The translations under genes were made by a program, and so were the position numbers. From contig CALDPW010000134.1 in assembly GCA_937911885.1 (NCBI GenBank), forward strand, positions 1-12,149: a stretch of 12,149 bases of DNA. Direction: 5' to 3'. Of this stretch, positions 7,367-12,149 are shown one piece after another. Under the pieces are notes generated by a model. The model made no database searches. It had not been told where the DNA came from and worked only from the letters and a program-made list of their open reading frames with translations. Origin of the DNA: an uncultured Clostridia bacterium (lineage in GTDB: Bacteria; Bacillota; Clostridia; Christensenellales; UBA1242). The first letter of the stretch is position 1. Each line of letters begins with the position of its first letter.

Positions 7367-7436
7367 ACTAAATTTAGTGGTTTAACATATATTAAACTAT
7401 ATAGGCTCATTAAGTAGGAGGTAGCTTAATATATGT
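7367..7436 (+). promoter_or_regulatory. Upstream region of the Cys-rich gene: palindromes, possible sigma-K-like promoter, start-codon complement
   Basis: ACTAAATTTAGT (7367-7378) is a perfect palindrome, and GTTTAA (7380-7385) is inversely repeated at 7392-7397. No good TTGACA/TATAAT pair is seen. AC (7367-7368), 17 bases, then CATATATTA (7386-7394) fits the short sigma-K consensus AC / CATANNNTA. ACATATATTAA (7385-7395) is also the exact reverse complement of 7426-7436, which covers the ATG; the pairing can continue (7397-7400 with 7421-7424) over the end of the SD AGGAGGT (7416-7422). The two readings compete, because a start near 7400 would leave the left arm untranscribed. Confidence 0.35.
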
Positions 7437-8086
7437 CGTTTTATTCTGGAAGTAGAAATTCATTTTGCCCTGGTCCAATTCAGGGGAATCCGTTAAATGG
7501 CTTGTGTGAAAAAGCGTGCATACATACTAACAAAGTTTTTGATTCGTGTATTAGGCAAGTGCAGGAAAATGATGTGCAATTGGTATTAACTGATTTATCA
7601 CCAGCTGATCCTGTTCAGCCATTAACATTTATTAGTGTTAGATGTGTTTCAACAAATGTATCAATAACCGACCTTGTTGTGGATAGATTTGATGATAAAC
7701 CATGTTTTGCTAGGGTTAGTGGAGTTGTTAACATACCAGTTGTTGTAACATATACCGATGCAAACGGAACAACAGGCACTGGTAATAGTGTTATCACGGT
7801 TAACACCGATGTTGTTTTGTATGTTCCACAACCAAGCATTGTGCCATTTACAATCGATGTTTTTGCTAGTTGTGTTACACCTGATGGTGAATATGTGGGA
7901 AACAACACTTTTAGTGTTGATTCATGTTTATCTATTATTTTAAGGGTGATTGTTGAGGCTGATCTTTTGGTTCCAACTTATGGATATTGCCCAATTCCAC
8001 CATGTCAGGAATACACTCAAGACGTATGTTCTGGATTTTTTGATTTGCCATTATATCCAACGCAACAACCAGTTTGTAACAATTAA
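7433..8086 (+). CDS. Cys-rich beta-strand-rich protein, unknown; possibly spore-associated
   Basis: A 217-residue protein with no signal peptide or membrane segment and 12 cysteines, four of them near the N-terminus (Cys12, 25, 29, 39, in CEKAC and KVFDSC). The middle alternates hydrophobic and polar residues in a way that suggests a beta-sandwich (QPLTFISVRCVS; ARVSGVVNIPVVVTYTDANG; FTIDVFASCV). The rest is rich in Val, Thr and Pro, and the C-terminus has PIPPC and more Cys. It resembles uncharacterised Clostridia proteins I remember with the same CEKAC...KVxDxC opening and TFIS / PVxVxYxDANG blocks; no function is established to my knowledge. The Cys content, the structural look and a possible sigma-K-like promoter make a coat or exosporium role plausible but unproven. 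SD AGGAGGT lies 10 bases before ATG. It is monocistronic between two terminators. Confidence 0.85.
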   Translation: MSFYSGSRNSFCPGPIQGNPLNGLCEKACIHTNKVFDSCIRQVQENDVQLVLTDLSPADPVQPLTFISVRCVSTNVSITDLVVDRFDDKPCFARVSGVVNIPVVVTYTDANGTTGTGNSVITVNTDVVLYVPQPSIVPFTIDVFASCVTPDGEYVGNNTFSVDSCLSIILRVIVEADLLVPTYGYCPIPPCQEYTQDVCSGFFDLPLYPTQQPVCNN

Positions 8087-8087
8087 T

Positions 8088-8115
8088 AAACACACCAAAA
8101 CGGTGTGTTTTTTTT
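8088..8115 (+). terminator. Rho-independent terminator after the Cys-rich gene
   Basis: AAACACACC (8088-8096) pairs perfectly with GGTGTGTTT (8102-8110) around loop AAAAC, followed by T to 8115. Confidence 0.95.
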
Positions 8116-8132
8116 GCTAAAAAAAATTACTA

Positions 8133-8161
8133 TTGAAACTTTAAAAAATGTGTAGTAAAAT
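8133..8161 (+). promoter_or_regulatory. Sigma-A promoter of the 477-residue protein gene
   Basis: TTGAAA (8133-8138), 17-base spacer, TAAAAT (8156-8161). The predicted start near 8168 gives a 30-base leader with the SD AAAGGGGA (8183-8190). Confidence 0.75.
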
Positions 8162-8197
8162 ATAATTACAACATAGTTAACAAAAGGGGAATAAGCT

Positions 8198-9631
8198 ATG
8201 GCTAAAAAAGAAGATTCAACATATCAATCAATATGCAAATTAATTGATGCTTTATGCAATAGAAATGCAATATGTAATCGTAATTTGCAACAAAGTATTA
8301 AGGGTGATGAATTAGGCGTTTCGGAGTTTACTAGAACATGGTTTCGTTCAAAACAACAAGCTTATGCTGATGAACGTGCTGAATTTATTGAAAATGCTTA
8401 TGCTAGAATTGATGCTGCCATGATTGATTGTGCTGAACATTTGGAACCAAACAAACAAACAATTATGGCAGAATATAAAAAATTTTATCCTGCAACAACA
8501 AAAACATTTGATCAATTAATATCAGCATACGAGATTATTGATGAAGATTTATTTAAGTTAATCGAATCACATTTGGAAGCTGAAACAACAGGTGAGCAAT
8601 CTAGTTATGCTTCGATTTATGGAGCCTGCGAAAGTTATTGCAAATATGCTCTTGCAAAAAGTGTTTTAGAAAGTCAAATGAAAGTTTTTGAATCTTATGC
8701 AAAAGATTTTTCGTATGATGGCTATAAAAATCTTTTAACATTTAGAAATGTTACAGATACTGTAAAAGGTATTTCGGCAGATGTTATTTGTGATTTTAAT
8801 GATTTGGTAAATATGGTGGCTAAAGAGATGCCGGCAGCCGAAGTTAAACAAGGAATATTGCTAAACAAATTAGCTAAAAAGCTAGCTAAAACTCCAAATA
8901 ATCCAGATTTGCAAGAACAATTTGCAAAAGAACAAGCTGCTTATCAATATTTGCAAGAAAACATTCAAAGTTCTATTGCGTTAAAAACATATGTTAATGC
9001 GTTATATTCCAGATTTGTTGCTGCTAACACTCCAAAAGTTGAGTTGGGTGGCAAAATTATGGAGGCTTTAGCAGATTTTGGATTTGGTGTTACTGGTGAA
9101 TTAAAAGAACAATCAAAACCACCTTTAATAGATACAGTATATGCCAGCACATTAGAATTGGCTAACATTGTTAGCATTGCAAAAAGTTTTCCTGCTTATG
9201 CTCCATTTATTAGAGATATTGGTTACGAAGCAGATATTACTTTAACATTCCCAATTGAAAGTTTTGAATATTCAAAAGTTGTGTTGGAATATTTGCAACA
9301 AGATTTTGATGAACGTCTTGCCGAATTGCAAAAAAGTGATAGTTCAACACCTGTTCAACAACTTAAAACAAAAATTATCAAGCCAGAAGCTGCAAAACAT
9401 TTATTATTTGTAAGCCCTGTTGGAACACTGATGTTTAATGGAGAGCATTGTGTTGATATAAAAACAGGAAAAACAATTAGTTTGGTGGAACTTAATAAAT
9501 ATATTTATGATGAAAACAAACAACAATTTTTCTTGTTAAAAACAGATGAGCAAATTAAACCTGGCAGTGTTACAATTGTTGATGAACCTTCAACTGGTAA
9601 ACCAGAAGATGTAATGATTCATAGAAAATAA
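8198..9631 (+). CDS. Large soluble protein of unknown function
   Basis: Not recognised. The 477 residues show no signal peptide or membrane segment. The first three quarters (to about residue 395) look almost wholly helical, with Ala/Glu/Lys/Gln-rich stretches, for example LLNKLAKKLAKTPNNPDLQEQ around 222-242. The N-terminus repeats CNRN twice (residues 20-23 and 26-29). A smaller C-terminal part (from about 405) looks like a beta/alpha module: LLFVSPVGTLMFNGEH, then DIKTGKTISLVELNKYIYD and a Pro-rich end. No nucleotide-binding or metal-binding motif stands out. The gene has its own promoter, an SD seven bases before ATG and its own terminator, so its neighbours give no functional hint. Base and codon use match the surrounding genes, so recent transfer is not indicated. 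Confidence 0.85.
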   Translation: MAKKEDSTYQSICKLIDALCNRNAICNRNLQQSIKGDELGVSEFTRTWFRSKQQAYADERAEFIENAYARIDAAMIDCAEHLEPNKQTIMAEYKKFYPATTKTFDQLISAYEIIDEDLFKLIESHLEAETTGEQSSYASIYGACESYCKYALAKSVLESQMKVFESYAKDFSYDGYKNLLTFRNVTDTVKGISADVICDFNDLVNMVAKEMPAAEVKQGILLNKLAKKLAKTPNNPDLQEQFAKEQAAYQYLQENIQSSIALKTYVNALYSRFVAANTPKVELGGKIMEALADFGFGVTGELKEQSKPPLIDTVYASTLELANIVSIAKSFPAYAPFIRDIGYEADITLTFPIESFEYSKVVLEYLQQDFDERLAELQKSDSSTPVQQLKTKIIKPEAAKHLLFVSPVGTLMFNGEHCVDIKTGKTISLVELNKYIYDENKQQFFLLKTDEQIKPGSVTIVDEPSTGKPEDVMIHRK

Positions 9632-9634
9632 TAT

Positions 9635-9664
9635 AAAAAAAGCAAACTAATGTTTGCTTTTTTT
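9635..9664 (+). terminator. Rho-independent terminator after the 477-residue protein gene
   Basis: AGCAAAC (9641-9647), preceded by A residues, pairs with GTTTGCT (9652-9658) around loop TAAT and runs into T to 9664; the A and T tracts can extend the stem. Confidence 0.93.
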
Positions 9665-9704
9665 GTTGAAAAAACTTTTAATGTTTAATTTATATTTAAT
9701 ATAT

Positions 9705-9733
9705 TTGGAACATAAGGTTTTTTTTGATAAAAT
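9705..9733 (+). promoter_or_regulatory. Sigma-A promoter of the metallophosphoesterase gene
   Basis: TTGGAA (9705-9710), 17-base spacer, TAAAAT (9728-9733). Transcription would start near 9740, one base before the SD GGAGA (9741-9745), so the leader is about 10 bases long. Confidence 0.65.
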
Positions 9734-9749
9734 AAAAAATGGAGATAAT

Positions 9750-10447
9750 ATGAAACTTTTTGCAATATCAGATTTACATTTAAGTATTAATTCGAATAAA
9801 CCCATGAATATTTTTGGACCTGTTTGGGATGATTATTTAACAAAAATTGAACAAAGTTGGTCGCAAAAGGTAACCGACGAAGATGTTGTTTTAATAGCAG
9901 GTGATATTTCATGGGCAATGAAGTTAAGTGAGGCCGAGGCAGACCTTAATTTTATTTCGCAATATTCTGGCAAAAAGGTTATGATTAAAGGCAATCATGA
10001 TTATTGGTGGAATAGTATTTCGAACGTTAGAAGTGTGTTGCCATTAAATATGCATTACAAAACGACGCAATAAAGTTGGGCAATTATGTTATTTGTGGTT
10101 CACGTGGATGGACTGTGCCTGAAACAACACACAAAACACCAGATGATGAAAAAATTTATAAGCGTGAGCTTATTAGAATGGAATTAAGCTTAAAATCGGC
10201 GCAACAATTAATGCAACCAGGCGATACATTGGTGGTAATGATTCATTATCCACCATTTAACTCCAAGTTAGAACAAAACGAGTTTACTGATTTGTTTGAA
10301 AAATTTGGTGTTAATGTTGTTGTATATGGACATTTGCATTCTTACGATAAAAAGCAAAAATTAATTACATATATAAATAATATTAAGTATTATTTAACCA
10401 GTTGTGATTTAATAGGAAACGAGCTTATTGAAATAACAAAAAATTAA
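9750..10447 (+). pseudogene. Calcineurin-like metallophosphoesterase, broken by a one-base frameshift
   Basis: Two adjacent frames together give one complete protein of about 232 residues. The first (from ATG 9750) carries DLHLS (Asp8, His10), GDISWAMKL (Asp52) and GNHDYWW (82-88), then stops at 10071-10073. The second frame holds ICGSRGW, the ligand motif HYPP and GHLHS. Reading the second frame upstream gives LQNDAIKLGNYVICG, which joins the first frame's LPLNMH at about 10055; one extra T there (CATTTACAA in place of CATTACAA) restores a single reading frame. All metal-binding motifs survive on either side, so the break is recent or a sequencing/assembly error. GGAGA five bases before 9750 fixes the start; an upstream in-frame TTG at 9654 lies in the preceding terminator. 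The substrate is unknown. Confidence 0.88.
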
Positions 10448-10448
10448 C

Positions 10449-10471
10449 ATATGGCAGTTTTGCCATATTTT
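10449..10471 (+). terminator. Hairpin between the phosphoesterase gene and tRNA-Thr
   Basis: ATATGGCA (10449-10456) pairs perfectly with TGCCATAT (10461-10468) around loop GTTT, but only four T follow before the tRNA. It could be a weak terminator that lets some transcripts pass into the tRNA, or a processing structure. No separate tRNA promoter is seen in the short gap. Confidence 0.55.
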
Positions 10472-10548
10472 GCTGATGTAGCTCAGTTGGTAGAGCAACG
10501 GTTTCGTAAACCGTAGGTTCGTGGGTTCGATCCCCACCATCAGCTCCA
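10472..10548 (+). tRNA. tRNA-Thr, anticodon CGU
   Basis: A full cloverleaf: acceptor GCTGATG/CATCAGC (10472-10478 and 10538-10544), D arm GCTC/GAGC, anticodon stem ACGGT/ACCGT with loop TTCGTAA and anticodon CGT at 10505-10507, T arm GTGGG/CCCAC with loop TTCGATC, discriminator T10545 and encoded CCA 10546-10548. It reads ACG. The variable loop appears to be six bases, one more than the usual five, giving 77 bases in all. The next gene starts 18 bases after the CCA, with no promoter between. Confidence 0.97.
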
Positions 10549-10566
10549 TTATAAAAGGGAGGGGTT

Positions 10567-10830
10567 ATGCAAGAAATTATAATTGGTAGAGTATATAAAC
10601 ATTTTAAAGGGGATGAATATTTAGTTCAGGATATTGTTTATCATTCGGAAACAAAAGAAAAATATGTATTGTATCAAGCTCTATATGGTAATGGAAAACG
10701 ATATATTAGACCTTTAGATATGTTTGCAAGTGAAGTTGATCGCAACAAATATCCAAATGTTGTTCAAAAATATAGATTTGAACTTCAGGATAAACAAAGT
10801 GTTGCTGGATTTGTTGAACCAAATAAATAA
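10567..10830 (+). CDS. DUF1653 family protein
   Basis: A small 87-residue protein matching DUF1653 as I know it: GRVYKHFKGDEYLVQDIV, then YHSETKEKYVLYQALYG and KRYIRPLDMF, which are the family's signature blocks (G-x-Y-x-H-F-K-G ... H-S-E-T ... V-x-Y-x-A-L-Y-G ... W/Y-V/I-R-P-L-x-M-F). The fold is expected to be a small beta-barrel-like domain; the cellular function is not established. The first 70 residues cover the domain and the remainder is a short tail. GGGAGG (10557-10562) lies just before ATG 10567. It follows tRNA-Thr closely and precedes the P-loop gene by 15 bases, so the three are probably one transcript. Confidence 0.9.
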   Translation: MQEIIIGRVYKHFKGDEYLVQDIVYHSETKEKYVLYQALYGNGKRYIRPLDMFASEVDRNKYPNVVQKYRFELQDKQSVAGFVEPNK

Positions 10831-10845
10831 CAAAAGAGGGTGTAT

Positions 10846-11370
10846 ATGGATATTTCTAAAATACGAGTTTTTGTGTGTGTGCCAGCAGTTGGAAAAACAT
10901 ATTTAACAAATATGGATTCACGTTTTGTTGATATGGATAATGTTAAGTGTAGTTATAAGTATGGCTTAGAAAATGCAACTGATCAGGAAAAAGAATTTTT
11001 AAAAGGAAATCGTGGTAAAAAGTTGCGTAACGACACCGATGAATTTATGCGAAAAACAACCATTGATTATATTAACAACACAAACAAAATTTTGTTATTT
11101 GCACCAAATCCTGCAATGGTTCAAATGATATGTGATTTAAATATCCCATATTGTTTAGTATATCATTCCAAGGATTGTGTGGAAGAAATTAGAGAACGTA
11201 TGCGAGCTAGGGGAAATCAGGAAAATTTTATTAATGAAATGCTTGATCCCATTGATGAATTTTATAAACAAAGTTGTGAAGATGTTAGACCTGCATTTAA
11301 AATTGAGCTGTTTAAGGGTGAATATTTGGCAGATAAAATACTTCCAATTTTCAACAAAGAAAACAATTAA
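10846..11370 (+). CDS. P-loop kinase-like protein (phage nucleoside-kinase-like type)
   Basis: A 174-residue predicted P-loop NTPase. The N-terminal strand IRVFVCVPAVGKTYL carries a Walker-A-like loop, CVPAVGKT, in which the usual first Gly is Cys. It is followed by FVDMDNVKCSY, resembling the acidic substrate motif of small-molecule kinases. A second hydrophobic strand (NKILLFAPNPAMVQMI), NIPYCLVYHSKDCVEEIRERM and GNQENFINEMLD match the layout of kinase-like proteins known mainly from phages (D-x-D, then strand, then I-P-y-x-L-V-Y-P and an Arg-rich lid helix). The substrate is unknown; a nucleotide is only a guess. AAGAGGG (10834-10840) points to ATG 10846 rather than the GTG at 10840, which lies inside that site. 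It is the last gene of the tRNA-Thr/DUF1653 unit. Confidence 0.8.
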   Translation: MDISKIRVFVCVPAVGKTYLTNMDSRFVDMDNVKCSYKYGLENATDQEKEFLKGNRGKKLRNDTDEFMRKTTIDYINNTNKILLFAPNPAMVQMICDLNIPYCLVYHSKDCVEEIRERMRARGNQENFINEMLDPIDEFYKQSCEDVRPAFKIELFKGEYLADKILPIFNKENN

Positions 11371-11409
11371 TAGGTTATATTTATAATAGATTGTTAATAA
11401 ATATGCAAA

Positions 11410-11441
11410 ACTGCCGGAACCCCTTCCGGCAGTGTTTTTTT
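11410..11441 (+). terminator. GC-rich Rho-independent terminator
   Basis: ACTGCCGGAA (11410-11419) pairs perfectly with TTCCGGCAGT (11424-11433) around loop CCCC, then G and T to 11441. It is clearly richer in GC than the other terminators of the window and shares its CTGCC opening with the one at 12024, so it may belong to the foreign-looking end segment rather than to the preceding operon. Between the stop at 11370 and the der remnant at 11584 I see only this terminator and the promoter at 11525. Confidence 0.9.
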
Positions 11442-11524
11442 GTCATTTTATTATCATTTTTGGCATTTTTGGGGGGAAAATTGCAGATTTTGTACCTTTT
11501 CTCGTACAAGATTGTATTTTTTTC

Positions 11525-11553
11525 TGTACAAGACGGAATATAGGTGGTATAAT
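11525..11553 (+). promoter_or_regulatory. Extended -10 promoter with a direct repeat over the -35
   Basis: TGTACA (11525-11530), 17-base spacer, TGG plus TATAAT (11548-11553), an extended -10. The octamer GTACAAGA occurs at 11504-11511 and again at 11526-11533 over the -35, 22 bases apart, about two helical turns, as for an operator. The gene it originally served is not visible: directly downstream is a der fragment without a ribosome binding site. Confidence 0.6.
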
Positions 11554-11583
11554 CAACCTAATTTCACAATATTTATTCATCCA

Positions 11584-11994
11584 ATGGATAAATACCGCAA
11601 AAAGCTTATGAACGATTTTTCCTTTATGCCTTATGCTCCTATTGTGTTTATTTCGGCAAAAACAGGTCAGAGGGTTGACCGCCTTTTTGAACTGATTAAA
11701 TATGTAAATGAACAGAACACAATGCGTATTTCAACCGGAAAACTTAACGATATTCTCGCGGAGGCTACTGCACGTGTTCAACCCCCGTCTGATAAGGGGA
11801 AGCGCCTTAAAATTTATTATATGACTCAGGCTTCTACAAGACCACCAACATTCGTTTGCTTTGTAAACAATGCAGATTTGTTCCATTATAGTTATCAGCG
11901 TTACCTTGAAAATCAGATTCGCGAGGTTTACGGTCTTGAAGGTACACCTGTAAGATTTGTTGTCCGTGAGCGCGACGATAAGAGCAAACACTAA
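11584..11994 (+). pseudogene. der: C-terminal fragment of ribosome-assembly GTPase Der (EngA)
   Basis: 136 codons matching only the end of Der, a GTPase of roughly 440 residues with two G domains and a KH-like C-terminal domain. Similarity begins sharply at MDKYRKKL, just after where the second G domain's NKWD motif would be, and includes the last G5-like motif FISAKTGQRVDRLF. The KH-like domain then follows: ILAEATARVQPPSDKGKRLK, IYYMTQASTRPPTFVCFVN, and YLENQIREVYGLEGTPVRF. The open frame continues upstream to about 11440, but that part (for example RWYNQPNFTIFIHP) is not Der-like and no SD precedes the ATG. Both GTPase domains are missing, so it cannot function as Der. Codons such as CGC, CCG and GTC are more frequent than in neighbours, indicating a different origin or an assembly join. 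Confidence 0.88.
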
Positions 11995-12023
11995 AAAATC
12001 ACAATAAAATATCCAAAAGTTAC

Positions 12024-12061
12024 AAAAAACTGCCCGAAAGTTACATTTGGGCAGTTTTTTT
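12024..12061 (+). terminator. Rho-independent terminator after the der fragment
   Basis: AAAAAACTGCCC (12024-12035) pairs with GGGCAGTTTTTT (12049-12060), leaving a 13-base loop, with T continuing to 12061. The A and T tracts make it potentially bidirectional. It sits about 30 bases after the der stop codon. Confidence 0.9.
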
Positions 12062-12097
12062 CTGCTTTTGAGCTACAATGAAGTCAAGAAAAGCAGA
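12061..12097 (+). repeat. Inverted repeat, 9-base arms
   Basis: TCTGCTTTT (12061-12069) is perfectly inverted at AAAAGCAGA (12089-12097), with 19 bases between. It follows the terminator directly and is not associated with a gene. Confidence 0.6.
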
Positions 12098-12106
12098 TTG
12101 CCCAAG

Positions 12107-12125
12107 CCTCCCTGGCGAAGGGAGG
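12107..12125 (+). repeat. GC-rich hairpin, likely the start of an intergenic repeat element
   Basis: CCTCCCT (12107-12113) pairs with AGGGAGG (12119-12125) around GGCGA. From memory it resembles the short, abundant CCTCCCT...AGGGAGG intergenic repeats of Ruminococcaceae-type genomes. The window ends 24 bases later, so the element is incomplete. Its composition is unlike the AT-rich main part of the window. Confidence 0.6.
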
Positions 12126-12149
12126 GGGACCACACCGAACAATTATTGT

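Noticed and set aside
7615..7908. Reverse-strand open frame of 97 codons inside the Cys-rich gene
   Set aside because: Shadow of the forward gene, which has an SD, spacing and terminator; the reverse frame has none.
10055..10073. Programmed ribosomal frameshift in the metallophosphoesterase
   Set aside because: The crossover bases do not form an X-XXY-YYZ slippery site and no stimulatory hairpin is evident; a lost base is simpler.
11440..11583. Upstream continuation of the der open frame as an N-terminal extension
   Set aside because: The translated sequence is not Der-like, overlaps a terminator tail and a promoter, and begins at a TTG without an SD.
11731..11991. Reverse-strand open frame of 86 codons opposite the der fragment
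   Set aside because: The forward frame is recognisable Der sequence; the reverse product resembles nothing and lacks an SD.
1..12149. CRISPR array, insertion sequence, prophage or defence island
   Set aside because: No regularly spaced direct repeats, no transposase or integrase, no structural phage genes and no nuclease/helicase defence cluster were seen.

Overview
The window is AT-rich DNA from a low-GC Gram-positive bacterium, probably an uncultured, gut-type member of Clostridia. The evidence is a Firmicutes-like tmRNA 3' end, strong AGGAGG-type ribosome binding sites, near-consensus sigma-A promoters, compact U-tract terminators, the lon-engB pair, a tRNA with encoded CCA, and the standard code (TGA is used as a stop at 4167-4169 and Trp is TGG). 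All recognisable genes lie on the + strand. The placement is an inference from gene content; no taxonomic marker here is decisive.

Layout. 1-126 is the 3' part of ssrA (tmRNA). It is followed, without terminator or visible promoter, by a membrane-anchored coiled-coil protein (156-1550). A two-gene operon follows: a patatin-like phospholipase (1661-2509), apparently read from a leaderless transcript, and a membrane-attached ComEC-like metallo-beta-lactamase-fold protein (2509-3606), joined by a TAATG overlap. A separately promoted small gene (3666-4169) encodes what looks like a shikimate-kinase fold with all its catalytic motifs lost. After a 200-base AT-rich gap come lon (4394-6751) and engB (6756-7337), four bases apart. 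Next are a Cys-rich structural-type protein of unknown, perhaps spore-related, function (7433-8086) and a large unrecognised soluble protein (8198-9631), each with its own terminator. A metallophosphoesterase gene (9750-10447) is split by a one-base frameshift. tRNA-Thr(CGU), a DUF1653 protein and a P-loop kinase-like protein (10472-11370) appear to form one transcription unit.

The last ~740 bases differ. GC-rich terminators at about 11410 and 12024 bracket a promoter and the C-terminal 136 codons of der (EngA), lacking both GTPase domains, in DNA that looks more GC-rich. The window ends in hairpin repeats. This is either a genomic remnant or, quite plausibly, a metagenomic assembly join.

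How the genes fit together: tmRNA, Lon and EngB belong to translation quality control, proteolysis and ribosome assembly. The patatin/MBL pair may act at the membrane. I do not see a defence island, CRISPR array, insertion sequence or complete mobile element. The best candidates for undescribed biology are the degenerate shikimate-kinase-like protein, a Lon lacking the loop after Walker B, and the unidentified proteins at 156, 7433 and 8198.
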